A DNA stretch of 64,000 nt from Candidatus Electrothrix aestuarii (GTDB lineage: Bacteria > Desulfobacterota > Desulfobulbia > Desulfobulbales > Desulfobulbaceae), in NCBI GenBank assembly GCA_032595685.2, contig CP159373.1, positions 703,001-767,000 on the forward strand, written 5' to 3'. Position 1 is the first letter of the stretch. Every line of letters starts with the position of its first letter. The position numbers and the translations under genes are program-made. Shown here in pieces: positions 26,527 to 34,806 of the stretch. A model generated the notes under the pieces. It was not told where the DNA came from. It ran no database searches and saw nothing but the letters and a program-made list of their open reading frames with translations.

Positions 26527-27906
26527 TCATTCTTTGTTGCCGCGCCGCTGGACGTTTGCTGCGCATCCCTCTTCGATGCACCATGCTCCTTTGATGTTGC
26601 CCCAAAGATCATTGTCTTCAATAATGCCACCTCCGCCGTCCCCTATATGAACACCCGCCCAGCCATTCTTAGAGATACGGTTACGACGCAGGATTGGGTT
26701 ACCGCCTTCAACGATCTCTACACCAGCATGTGCATTAGCAAATATCTCGTTGTCCTCCAGTATTCCTTGGCCGTTCCCATAGACAAAGATACCGGCTTGC
26801 TTCCCATTATGAATGCGGTTGCGCCGAAGACGCGGATTCGCGCTGCCTTGGATTGCTACGCACGAAAGGCTTTTGCTTTCAATATCGCACTGCTCCAGTT
26901 GAAGCTCGCCTTGTATTATATTGACTCCGTGAAACACACCTCTGCCAGTTGGACGCAAAGTCAGGTTGGTAACTTTTCCCTTATCGGCTTTAAATAGAAT
27001 AGCATCTTCATTCCGTGACTGAATCACAATGTTCTCCCGTTTACCGTCCCCCACTATCTCCACTGTTTTATCAATTATAATGTTTTCTCGATACAAACCA
27101 GACCGAACAAGGATACGAGTTCCTGGATTAACATGTTGAATAGCCCTAGTAATCGTCTTATAGTGACTTCGGTTGTGTTTATCTACAATAACAGTTGGAG
27201 GTTCTGTCTTTGCTGCTGGCGAGGGCTTTGGCTTACTCTTCGGCTGTGATGGAGAATAATAGTTGTTGATCTGAGTTCCGATAGAGTTAGCACCCTGCGC
27301 AATGCTCTGCTTGCCGCTGCCAGTATTGGTAAAGGTATTGCTGCTGGCAGGCGTGGAGTCGTCCTTCTCAGGCTGTAAGCGGGATGCTTCCGCCTCACTT
27401 CGCTCCAAAGCCGCCATAATCTGCCGCGCCATTTTCTCAAGGGCTTTGTTCAGTTTTCGTGTATTAAATGAATGATGGCGTAACTCGCGCCAATCCTCAC
27501 GCTGCCGAGCCGCGATAATCTCTGCCAAAGGATCCTGTTTCAGCCTCTCTTTATCATTCAGCACAGGGCAATTGAGATAATAGACGGGCAAGATAAGATC
27601 ACCCCGGCCCAGTTCCTCTTCCCGCTTCAGGAAACGCTCAAGTTCCTCCCGACATGGGACACTGTTGAAGAAGGAGGGCGTGATGATCGGAATGAGAAAG
27701 AGGGTTGCATCAAGAGCATCGTTGATACGCTCCTGCCACTGCTGGCCCCACTTGATATCCTTCTTGTCTTGAAATATCTCGAAAGGCTTGCCGCTATGCG
27801 CCTTCACTGCACGACTCAGATGTTCACGGAACTGGGTTATCTTCCCGTTCGCATACCTGTCGTCATCATTCACATAGCTCATAAAGGCAAGTGCTGTCCG
27901 GCTCAC
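26527..27906 (-). CDS. TIR domain fused to a right-handed parallel beta-helix
   Basis: 459 residues from GTG 27906, which has a strong GGAGGGG site. Residues ~1-165 are a TIR domain (LAFMSYVNDDDRYANG, FQDKKDIKWGQQW, TPSFFNSVPCREELERF) with the expected catalytic-type Glu near residue 88. Residues ~180-240 are a low-complexity linker with SIGTQINNYYS and Lys/Pro runs. Residues ~241-459 are a NosD-like right-handed beta-helix (KTITRAIQHVNPGTRILVRS, then repeated NRIHNGKQAGIFVYG-type coils). TIR domains with this Glu often cleave NAD+. The beta-helix could be the sensor half. Immediately upstream (21 bp) is the rdgC-linked gene and downstream xisH. Confidence 0.87.
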   Translation of the reverse strand: MSRTALAFMSYVNDDDRYANGKITQFREHLSRAVKAHSGKPFEIFQDKKDIKWGQQWQERINDALDATLFLIPIITPSFFNSVPCREELERFLKREEELGRGDLILPVYYLNCPVLNDKERLKQDPLAEIIAARQREDWRELRHHSFNTRKLNKALEKMARQIMAALERSEAEASRLQPEKDDSTPASSNTFTNTGSGKQSIAQGANSIGTQINNYYSPSQPKSKPKPSPAAKTEPPTVIVDKHNRSHYKTITRAIQHVNPGTRILVRSGLYRENIIIDKTVEIVGDGKRENIVIQSRNEDAILFKADKGKVTNLTLRPTGRGVFHGVNIIQGELQLEQCDIESKSLSCVAIQGSANPRLRRNRIHNGKQAGIFVYGNGQGILEDNEIFANAHAGVEIVEGGNPILRRNRISKNGWAGVHIGDGGGGIIEDNDLWGNIKGAWCIEEGCAANVQRRGNKE

Positions 27907-27927
27907 TCAATCCCCTCCCCTGCAAGC

Positions 27928-28482
27928 CTACATCCCTGCCAGTTCCGCGCCGCTATGCACCCATGCACGAAGTTTCACCAGCTCATCAGACCAGCCGCTC
28001 GACGCCCTAATATTGATAAACAGACGGAAGAGTTCATTGACCAGCTCAATACCCTCTTCAAACAGGGAGATTCGCTCCAGCACCTGCCCTTCAAAACTCT
28101 CATGATCATCGCCGTCCCCGTCACTGGCCCCGGCCGTCTTGGGCAGGCGGACACTGCGAAAGTCCATCGTGGCGGCGGTCAGGGTGATACTGAACTCATA
28201 ATCACCACTGGCTATTTTCACCCGGGCCTGTTCTGGTTTTTTACCCAGGGCCAAACCGGCCCGGGCCTCTTTCAGCTCGGTTTGCAGGCCCCGGCAGATC
28301 AACTTCTCACTCTCCGGCCCCTCACCATACTCCAGCAGCATATGCTTTTCAAAGGTGACCAGGATATCACCCCGCTGAGGAAGATCAATACTTCCACCCC
28401 GCTCTTCGCTTTTAAACCAGAGCCAAGCCAGAAACTCCTGACCGAGAAAACGTTTTTCTTCTATAAGATCGACTAAGTCCAT
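27928..28482 (-). CDS. Uncharacterised protein in the rdgC operon
   Basis: 184 residues, acidic, mixed alpha/beta (LGQEFLAWLWFKSEERGGSI, KIASGDYEFSITLTAATMDF, LERISLFEEGIELVNELFRL). It sits between rdgC and the TIR-beta-helix gene with short gaps (48 and 21 bp). I have the impression that similar proteins accompany rdgC in other Desulfobacterota, but cannot verify it. Function unknown. Confidence 0.7.
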   Translation of the reverse strand: MDLVDLIEEKRFLGQEFLAWLWFKSEERGGSIDLPQRGDILVTFEKHMLLEYGEGPESEKLICRGLQTELKEARAGLALGKKPEQARVKIASGDYEFSITLTAATMDFRSVRLPKTAGASDGDGDDHESFEGQVLERISLFEEGIELVNELFRLFINIRASSGWSDELVKLRAWVHSGAELAGM

Positions 28483-28530
28483 AAAATCTCCAGAGGGGTC
28501 TCATTGGAGCCTCTCCTTGTCTTGTGCTCT

Positions 28531-29136
28531 TTAAATGAGTAATGCCGGTTGCAGATTGGCAAGTTTCTCCGCTGTTTCCTGATCCACCTGATGAAGGGCA
28601 GTTGTCCAAGGTATCTGCATAAGTAAGGTAAGATCAAAGGTCTCCTTAAACAAATCTTCCAGCAGGGCAATAGCTTTACGACTATTAGAAAAGAAGAGCA
28701 AGGTATTGCTGGAAAGGTTCCAGCAGAGTTCATACACTGCCGGGATGGGCGGAGATTTGCGCACCAGCTCCGCCCGGATTCGCTCCTTAATCTCCAGACG
28801 AACACTCCGGCTCAACCGACGTATCCCTTGGTCCTGCCTGATACGGGATTCTTCTTTGGCAATGAATTTTTTTAGGACAGCCGGGACAACCTTACGCTCA
28901 TCAATACGCAGAGACAGAACTACATAATCACCAGCAGCGTAGGAGCTGTAAGCGAAGCCACTATCAAACATATCTGCCACAGAGACCCAACCAATAGAAT
29001 ACTCATCAATGGTATCGTCAATATCCTGAAAGGAGTGTTCCGCCACCCGCTGGGCAACAAAATCCCAAAAATTCTCCGGCACCTCACCTTCCACCGCAAA
29101 ACGGGTGAACGAGGCAGTTCCTGATAGTAGTCCCAT
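28531..29136 (-). CDS. RdgC-like recombination-associated protein
   Basis: 201 residues, a short form of RdgC. Matches the family pattern: SFTRFAVEGEVPENFWDFVA at the N-terminus, ID-x4-E-S-x-GWV, YVVLSLRIDERKVVPAVLKK and a C-terminal FSNSRKAIALLEDLFKETFD. RdgC proteins are ring-forming DNA-binding proteins that modulate RecA. AGGATA precedes the ATG. The gene heads the operon that includes the TIR-beta-helix gene. Confidence 0.8.
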   Translation of the reverse strand: MGLLSGTASFTRFAVEGEVPENFWDFVAQRVAEHSFQDIDDTIDEYSIGWVSVADMFDSGFAYSSYAAGDYVVLSLRIDERKVVPAVLKKFIAKEESRIRQDQGIRRLSRSVRLEIKERIRAELVRKSPPIPAVYELCWNLSSNTLLFFSNSRKAIALLEDLFKETFDLTLLMQIPWTTALHQVDQETAEKLANLQPALLI

Positions 29137-29380
29137 ATATTATCCTGGTAAAAGAAAAAATCCCCTGTTTGGGCTGACTCCTGAATTGAGCGGCCTTGAT
29201 GCCATACATTTCTCTGCCTCAGCTCAAACATCATCAATGTAACATATTCGAGCTGAAGCTGGTCCAGTAAGGACCCAAACCGCACCGAAATCTTATAACA
29301 AAGATAGTACGAAGCAACAAGTACTATAGAGGTGGAGCCCACCCGGAAAAAGAAAAAAAGAGCACCCCGTGTTTTTTTGA

Positions 29381-29410
29381 TTGACACAGACCAGAAAAAG
29401 ATGGTATAAA
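29381..29410 (+). promoter_or_regulatory. Sigma-70-type promoter of the tRNA pair
   Basis: TTGACA at 29381-29386 and TATAAA at 29405-29410 are separated by 18 bp, and the tRNA-Lys begins 24 bases after the -10 box. Confidence 0.8.
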
Positions 29411-29433
29411 GACCTGGCCCTGAGCGTCACCAA

Positions 29434-29509
29434 GGGTCGTTAACTCAGCTGGTAGAGTATCTGCCTTTTAAGCAGAGAGTCGCGCGTTCGAGCCGCGCAC
29501 GACCCACCA
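29434..29509 (+). tRNA. tRNA-Lys (anticodon UUU)
   Basis: 76-base cloverleaf. Acceptor GGGTCGT pairs with ACGACCC, followed by A and an encoded CCA. The anticodon loop CTTTTAA carries UUU, and the T-loop GTTCGAG is intact. Confidence 0.97.
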
Positions 29510-29516
29510 TATATAT

Positions 29517-29594
29517 GTCCCCATCGTCTAGTCTGGTCCAGGACACCGGCCTTTCACGCCGGCAACACCGGTTCAAATCCGGTTGGGGACGCCA
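29517..29594 (+). tRNA. tRNA-Glu (anticodon UUC)
   Basis: 78-base cloverleaf. Acceptor GTCCCCA pairs with TGGGGAC, then G and encoded CCA. The anticodon stem CCGGC/GCCGG flanks CTTTCAC with UUC; the T-loop GTTCAAATC is intact. Seven bases after tRNA-Lys, so one transcript. Confidence 0.97.
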
Positions 29595-29602
29595 TTTATA
29601 TC

Positions 29603-29637
29603 AAGGACTTAGCATTCATTTGCTAAGTCCTTTTTTT
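29603..29637 (+). terminator. Terminator of the tRNA operon
   Basis: A 12-bp perfect stem (AAGGACTTAGCA with TGCTAAGTCCTT) is followed by seven T residues and ATT. Confidence 0.93.
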
Positions 29638-29930
29638 ATTTGTTGGGCCGCTTGTTGGGCCTTTTATCCAGCCTGCTTTCCCCCTTAGTACAGCAAGCTC
29701 ATATCCAAGCATAGATACCATATCTTCCAAAAGGCCTTATCCAACTAGCGCACACTCTCCCCAGAGCCCCACAGACTCAAATTCCTTTCGCCAAAAAATA
29801 TTATCCACACAAAGGAACTTTTTTACTGCCAGCAAAAAAAATAGGGGCACAATCAAACAGATATATGTAAACTATCCAACAAGGAAGAACTCTCAACATG
29901 CTTTGGAATTCCAAAAAGGAGAAAACCAGA

Positions 29931-30335
29931 ATGAACAACTTATTACTGACCGCGAAGAAGACAACACACAAACTCTCTCTTGCATCGTTTGCGCTTTTAT
30001 CATTATTCCTAGTAATGAACAGCACAAATACCCAGGCTGCGGACCTCACAGCAGACGAACAAAAATGCCTGGAAACAGCACTTGAAAATATAAATCAGTC
30101 AGAAACCAGCAAGAGCTTGTTAAAGGCGTGGAATGAAAGTGGAGCAAGCTGCCAGGAAAGAGATTCAAAAATCTTTACTGAATATCTTTCCCATACTATG
30201 AAGAATATAAAAATAAACCCATGCCTAGCCTCTCGCATGGTGAATGATTCTGATTTCAAAAATTTACCTACAATTCAAATGCAAATGCTGGATACTATCC
30301 AAAAAAAGCTGGAGTCAGCGACCTGTCCCCAGTAA
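29931..30335 (+). CDS. Small secreted protein of unknown function
   Basis: 134 residues from ATG 29931, preceded by AAGGAG; an ATG eleven codons upstream is also in frame but lacks such a site. A signal peptide (SFALLSLFLVMN, cleavage after TQA) leads to a mature ~100-residue helical domain with four cysteines (EQKCLE, ASCQER, NPCLAS and the final TCPQ), likely two disulfides. No family recognised. A terminator follows at 30432. Confidence 0.75.
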   Translation: MNNLLLTAKKTTHKLSLASFALLSLFLVMNSTNTQAADLTADEQKCLETALENINQSETSKSLLKAWNESGASCQERDSKIFTEYLSHTMKNIKINPCLASRMVNDSDFKNLPTIQMQMLDTIQKKLESATCPQ

Positions 30336-30431
30336 AAAAATATAATATCGAGCAGAAGGTTGCCTTTTAGAGGAGAATTTCTCCCACTCTATGCAAAAAT
30401 GAGTAAAGTGCGACCGCTCACTCTCCACAAA

Positions 30432-30466
30432 AAGGACTCAGCGTTTCCCGCTCAGTCCTTTTTTGG
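30432..30466 (+). terminator. Terminator after the small secreted protein gene
   Basis: Stem AAGGACT (30432-30438) pairs with AGTCCTT (30454-30460), followed by TTTT. Extra CAGCG/CGCTC pairing is partial. Confidence 0.75.
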
Positions 30467-30540
30467 TGATTACACAACCGATGGGATACCAACCCCACAC
30501 CTTGATACCAAGAAGACTCCTCAAAAAGCAGGAAATAAAA

Positions 30541-30573
30541 AACCGGGCAACGTGTAAAAGCACGCACCCGGTA
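30541..30573 (-). terminator. Terminator on the minus strand
   Basis: ACCGGG..GTG and CAC..CCCGGT form a stem; on the minus strand it is followed by a TTTTTTATTT run. It would end transcription from the small minus-strand gene at 30647-30826. A second 9-bp hairpin (AATCCTGCT/AGCAGGATT) lies at 30589-30618 in between. Confidence 0.7.
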
Positions 30574-30646
30574 ACAAACCCTAAAAAAATCCTGCTATAA
30601 AAATAATCAAGCAGGATTCGTATATCTTTCTGACCTGATTATAAAA

Positions 30647-30826
30647 TCATACCCCTTCTGAACACTTCAACGTGCTCAATTCCATTTTCAGCGCATCGAT
30701 ATAAAAAGAGTTTGCCTCTGATAAAATCGGGTGCGTTTCCTTGTAATTATCTCGTGCATTCTCCGCATAACAAATTTTAGATTTCAGCTCACGGATACGT
30801 TTATTTATCGTTTTCTCATTATCCAT
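30647..30826 (-). CDS. Small charged protein of unknown function
   Basis: 59 residues from ATG 30826 with a GGAG site. Highly charged, helical (TINKRIRELKSKICYAENAR), without a signal peptide or membrane segment. No family recognised; supported by ribosome site and downstream terminator only. Confidence 0.5.
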   Translation of the reverse strand: MDNEKTINKRIRELKSKICYAENARDNYKETHPILSEANSFYIDALKMELSTLKCSEGV

Positions 30827-31094
30827 AACAACTCCACCCATCAATAACTTGATAAATAAAATACATTCCAGCACTTTGCTTGCACCATCCTGCTTTCTAG
30901 CAGGGTTACTCCAAGATAACTCCGCAAAGGAAAAACAGGGTCTTTTTGGAGCACCCTTAAAATATAAAAAATTATACCACAAAGGTCAATATAAAATTTT
31001 TTGAACCAATAGGAAAAATAAACATCCCATGCATAGGAATGTTCAGTGTGATACAGGCGAGGAGATATGCAACAAGATAAGAGGAAAATAAAAA

Positions 31095-31127
31095 AAGCCG
31101 GGCACACACAAAGTGTGTACCCGGCTT
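31095..31127 (-). terminator. Strong terminator on the minus strand
   Basis: A 14-bp stem (AAGCCGGGcACACAC with GTGTGTaCCCGGCTT) is followed on the minus strand by a T7-ATTTT run. It lies downstream of the 47-residue peptide gene. Confidence 0.88.
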
Positions 31128-31241
31128 AGTGAAGATAATCAAGAACCCTTACAAATAAGGGTAAGTAAAAAATAACCAATAAGCAAGTTTTTATTTCAAA
31201 GAAAGTGGCAATATCTTCCCAAGGACCTATTTTCCCTTTTA

Positions 31242-31385
31242 TTAAAAACTATTATGACGCCCTCTAACAGAAGTCTTAAAAGCGATCCCAGAATTATCTG
31301 CAGAATGCTCTATTGCGGAGTGCAAAAAAACAACTGCTGAACTCAGTAAAACCAACACAACAAAATGGCCTATAATTTTTTTCAC
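31242..31385 (-). CDS. 47-residue membrane or secreted peptide
   Basis: GTG 31385 is preceded by a near-consensus AAGGAGG ribosome site 5-7 bases away, which is the reason for calling it. The product has a basic start, a hydrophobic stretch (GHFVVLVLLSSAVVFLHSA) and a polar C-terminal tail. This could be a signal peptide with a short mature product or a single-pass microprotein. A strong terminator lies 115 bases downstream. Confidence 0.6.
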   Translation of the reverse strand: MKKIIGHFVVLVLLSSAVVFLHSAIEHSADNSGIAFKTSVRGRHNSF

Positions 31386-31792
31386 GTGTTTCCTCCTTCC
31401 ATGACAATTTGAACCCACGGTATAAAAAATGATATCGACAACGTCAACAAAAAAATACAGGCCTCTTGTAAATTCTAATTTTTTAAATAAACGTAACTTC
31501 CAAAAGCTACACACCACAAGCATATAAAAACAAGACAAACCATATAATATCAAAATATTAGGCCAAAAATGTTATACACATTCTCAACCCCTCATAGATC
31601 CACCCACTGAGCTAAAAATAAGAACTCATAGTTCTCATTTCTCTTTATCAGACCTGACAATTCTTAATTTGATCCTCGCCTCATAAACGATGACTATTAG
31701 CAGTATATTTCCTCTGAAATTTATAAACCCAAATAAGGTCCTGCAAAAAAACAAGTGTCAAGTCCTGAAATATGTTGACACCAAAATAGTAA

Positions 31793-32563
31793 CTACTTCA
31801 CATCAATTTTCTCAAAATAAATCTCTGCAGGCTTTCCATAGTTGAGTGCCAGGTGAGGCCGTTCATAATTGTATAGCCATACAGCTTCCCGGACAGCTTT
31901 CTGAGCATGTTCCTTATCAATGAAAAGGTCGTCAAGGCCATATTCGCCTTTTAAGATTCCATTCACTCGTTCAGCTAAGGCGTTTTCGTAACAGTTGCCC
32001 ACTTCTCCCATGCTGGAACGTATCTCCATCTTTTGCAATCGCTCCCGGTACAGCCAGGCGGTGTATTGCACCCCATGATCCGAATGATGGATCAGGCCAC
32101 GCAAATCAGCACCGTCAGCCTGTGCTATCGCCTGTTTCAGCGCCCGGTCACACCCTTCGACCGCAAGCGACGACGAGAGATCGAAGCCGACAATAAAGCG
32201 AGAAAAAACATCGGTCAGTAAAGCCAGATAAACAAATCCCGTCTCGGTCGTGATATAGGTGATGTCACCAACCCAGGCCTGATGGACGTGGGTAATGGTT
32301 AAATCAATCAACAGATTGGGGCATCGCCACAGGCCAGCATGTGTGGTTTTGCGATGGCTGAGTCTGGTTGGGACCAGCAGGTTATGTGCTGATAACAGCT
32401 TGAAAAATGCGTCTCTGCCCCTGGAAATTCCCAAGGCGGCCATCGAATCCTGTAGTTCGTAATGCAGTTTTCGTCCGCCCATACGTGGGTGACGCTGGCG
32501 GATGGCCCTGACCAGTTCCACGATGAGTTGGTTTTCGGCTGCCTGGAGCATCTGTCGCTGCAA
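31793..32563 (-). CDS. IS3-family transposase OrfB (DDE integrase)
   Basis: 256 residues from the first ATG. The in-frame sequence continues upstream to the A8 tract at the orfA end, so the active product is probably the OrfAB fusion made by -1 frameshifting. HTH_21-like segment RQRHPRMGGRKLHYELQD, then the DDE triad: Asp in VGDITYITT, Asp in HHSDHGVQY and Glu in NALAERVNGILKGEY. Confidence 0.94.
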   Translation of the reverse strand: MQRQMLQAAENQLIVELVRAIRQRHPRMGGRKLHYELQDSMAALGISRGRDAFFKLLSAHNLLVPTRLSHRKTTHAGLWRCPNLLIDLTITHVHQAWVGDITYITTETGFVYLALLTDVFSRFIVGFDLSSSLAVEGCDRALKQAIAQADGADLRGLIHHSDHGVQYTAWLYRERLQKMEIRSSMGEVGNCYENALAERVNGILKGEYGLDDLFIDKEHAQKAVREAVWLYNYERPHLALNYGKPAEIYFEKIDVK

Positions 32564-32646
32564 TGCCTGGTAATATGCCTGCCGACTGATACCGTACCAG
32601 TTACAGGCCGCCTGCCTGCTGATCTGCCTTACAGCTGCTGCCCTGG

Positions 32647-33024
32647 TTATAATTTCCTCCCGAAATTTTTTTTAATATCAGTGCCCAATGATTGATCGGC
32701 TACTTCTATCGTGGTTTCCAGCATCCGGTTTTCAAGGACGCTTTGTGCCAATGCCGATTCCAGCTCCTTGATCCGGCTTTTCATTGCTTTAAATTCAAGC
32801 TGATCTTCAACCGTTTGGATATGCACAACCTCGGCGCGGTAACCGGAACGGCCAAACTTCTTAATCCATCGCTCTACGGTGCCGTGAGCGCCAATGCCAT
32901 ATTTCTGACGCAAGCTGTATATGCTGACGCCCTCTTCGTACTCTCTGACAACCTGTTGTTTAAGTGCCTGGCTGTAACGTTTGACAGGTTCTTTTTTCAT
33001 ATTATTCCCCTCCTGAATGGTCAT
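32647..33024 (-). CDS. IS3-family transposase OrfA
   Basis: 125 residues. Helix-turn-helix DNA-binding region (SQALKQQVVREYEEGVSIYS, YGIGAHGTVERWIKKFGRSG) and a C-terminal leucine-zipper-like helix. It stops just after an A8 run that can serve as a slippery site to fuse to OrfB. Confidence 0.92.
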   Translation of the reverse strand: MTIQEGNNMKKEPVKRYSQALKQQVVREYEEGVSIYSLRQKYGIGAHGTVERWIKKFGRSGYRAEVVHIQTVEDQLEFKAMKSRIKELESALAQSVLENRMLETTIEVADQSLGTDIKKNFGRKL

Positions 33025-33204
33025 TAATGTGTCAACTATATTCAGGACGGGTCAAAGAACTGCAAATTCTCATTCCCTACTTACCAACACCTTACGCTTC
33101 CATAAAAAAAACATAATAACAGCTCATTACCTTTAAGAATCAGCGAGGCACAAAACTTGCTTTATTCATTTGGTCCAGATCAATTTATTCACGGAGGAGA
33201 CGCT

Positions 33205-33465
33205 ATGAAAGCAGAGAAATGTCCGGCCTGTGGTGGAAAAATACAAATCTATTATGACCACGAACCCGGCGATGAAGTGTACTGTGAAAATTGTGAAAAA
33301 GGATTTCAGCTATTGGGGCTTGATCCTCTTCGACTGGAGCCCTTTGAGCAATACGATGATGAGTATTTAGATGATGGTTATTTTGACGATGACTATTTTG
33401 ATAATGACTATATTGATAACGACTATGTTGATGAAGGATATTTTGAAGATGAGCAGTATGCGTAG
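33205..33465 (+). CDS. LysW-like zinc-ribbon protein with an Asp/Tyr-rich repetitive tail
   Basis: 86 residues from ATG 33205 (GGAGGAG site). Residues ~5-35 form a zinc ribbon with CPACGG and YCENCEKGFQ, like LysW/YjdI-type carrier proteins. Residues ~50-86 are an extremely acidic tail built on D-D-x-Y-F/L/I/V repeats (DDGYFDDDYFDNDY). True LysW ends in EDWGE; this one does not, so an amino-group-carrier role is not supported. Confidence 0.78.
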   Translation: MKAEKCPACGGKIQIYYDHEPGDEVYCENCEKGFQLLGLDPLRLEPFEQYDDEYLDDGYFDDDYFDNDYIDNDYVDEGYFEDEQYA

Positions 33466-33494
33466 CAATAAGAGCTGAGCTCTCCCTTAAAAAA

Positions 33495-33526
33495 AAGGAC
33501 GTAACGGGATTCCGCCAAGTCCTTTT
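33495..33526. terminator. Bidirectional terminator
   Basis: Short stem AAGGAC/GTCCTT with T-runs on both strands, between the zinc-ribbon gene and the convergent ribbon-helix-helix-like gene. Confidence 0.65.
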
Positions 33527-33587
33527 CACCTACAATGTCTCCTTCCTATGCTCAAACACGAGAAGAAAACATCTTGCTCCAACGAAA

Positions 33588-33785
33588 TTAATCGTCAAAA
33601 ATTCCGCTGGGATCACCAAGAGCTCTTTTCATACACTCTTCCAGCAGTTCTCTCTTTGTTAATTTGAGATCAATACAGGCCTTTCTGATTAACTCTACGT
33701 ATTCAGGTTGCAAACGAACTTGCACCGATATCAAACTTTCATTTTTATCCTCTTCCTGCTGACGAAGGATTGGATCATTCTCCAT
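33588..33785 (-). CDS. Small ribbon-helix-helix-like protein
   Basis: 65 residues with a GGAG site. ISVQVRLQPEYVELIRKACI then LKLTKRELLEECMKRAL fits the strand-helix-helix pattern of CopG/Arc-type DNA-binding proteins. No partner toxin gene is adjacent, so it may be a solitary regulator. Confidence 0.65.
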   Translation of the reverse strand: MENDPILRQQEEDKNESLISVQVRLQPEYVELIRKACIDLKLTKRELLEECMKRALGDPSGIFDD

Positions 33786-34113
33786 TATATTCTCCTTTAG
33801 ATATAATTAATTCATAATAAGGATACTCTGAGCCCATATCTAGCGCAAGAGCAAATCCAGACACCACAAGATGCATCCTTCCTCTTCATAATCTGCTATG
33901 GGTTGACTTTTAAACTTTTCTCGTGGGCATTGAAATCTTGCATAAAGACGGGTATCGTACCTATATCGTACCAATCTTTCGCTATACCCCATACCCTATA
34001 CCACATCGAGCTCCGCGATAAAATGCAGGCGCAAAACTGCACAGGCTATGGGACTCAACAGGAGGTCTCCATTCCATCCCGTTTCCGAGACTCACTATAA
34101 CGCACTCATTCCA

Positions 34114-34806
34114 ATGACTGACTTTCTTCGTATAACAGGCATCAACAAGACTTTTCAGCCCAGCAAAGAAGTATGCGTCCAGGCCCTGCATGATATTCAT
34201 CTCAATGTTGAGCAAGGTGACCTTGCGGTTCTGTCCGGCCCCTCAGGCAGCGGCAAAACCACTCTCCTCAATATAATTGGCGGACTTGATAGCCCGAGCA
34301 GCGGCGAGGTGACCCTGGACGGACAACAAATCACCGGGCTATCTCAATCCGAGCTTTCACTGGTCCGACGGGATCAGATAGGCTTTGTCTTTCAGGCCTA
34401 CAACCTGATTCCGGTTCTAACAGCGCGAGAGAACATTGAGTACGTCATGAAGCTACAGGGGAAAAAACAGGAGGAATGCGACCAACGCACCATTGAGGTT
34501 GCTCAAAAACTGGGCATCGACACCCTGCTGAACAAGCTGCCATCCCAGATGAGCGGAGGATAACAGCAACGAGTTGCCGTAGCCAGGGCTGTGGCTGCAA
34601 CCCCAAAATTAATCCTGGCTGACGAGCCTACTGCCAACCTGGACTCTACCACTGCGGCCTCTCTCATGAACATGATGCAGCGGCTCAACGAAGACGAGGG
34701 AGTCACCATTATCTTCTCTTCCCATGACCCGCTCGTGATTGATAAGGCCCGGCACTCGGTAATTCTTCATGACGGCAAGGTGATCGCGAATGAGCGGACT
34801 TCCTGA
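34114..34806 (+). pseudogene. LolD/MacB-type ABC transporter ATPase broken by an in-frame TAA
   Basis: Walker A (LSGPSGSGKTTLLN), Q-loop (FVFQAYNLIPVLTARENI), Walker B (LILADEPTANLDS) and H-loop (FSSHDP) are all present in one frame from ATG 34114. However, TAA at 34561-34563 replaces a Gln or Glu codon in the signature motif: MSGG-stop-QQRVAVARAV, where functional relatives read SGG-Q/E-QQR. A single base change explains it. No FtsX-like permease gene is next to it, consistent with decay. Confidence 0.85.

Larger units (their letters stand above)
31756..33054 (-). mobile_element. IS3-family insertion sequence, complete
   Basis: About 1299 bp. Imperfect terminal inverted repeats start TGTCAAGTCCTGAAATATG on the left and read (reverse complement) TGACCCGTCCTGAATATAG on the right; both continue into TTGACAC. 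The ends are TG...CA as in IS3. A 3-bp target duplication AAG flanks it (31753-31755 and 33055-33057). Two overlapping frames, orfA and orfB, are joined at an A8 tract. Confidence 0.92.

Noticed and set aside
28920-29387. 155-codon minus-strand open frame with hydrophobic segments
   Set aside because: Its second half overlaps rdgC in another frame and the N-terminal part has no recognisable domain or ribosome site; treated as a shadow.
29638-29670. Phage attachment site after tRNA-Glu
   Set aside because: A short TTGTTGGGCC direct repeat follows the tRNA terminator, but no integrase gene or distant copy of a tRNA end is seen in the window.
33205-33465. LysW amino-group carrier protein for lysine biosynthesis
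   Set aside because: The C-terminal EDWGE motif carrying the modified Glu is missing, and no LysX/LysZ/LysY genes are nearby.
34561-34563. Recoded stop codon (selenocysteine or pyrrolysine) in the ABC ATPase
   Set aside because: The codon is TAA, not TGA or TAG, and the expected residue there is Gln or Glu. A plain nonsense mutation or sequence error is simpler.
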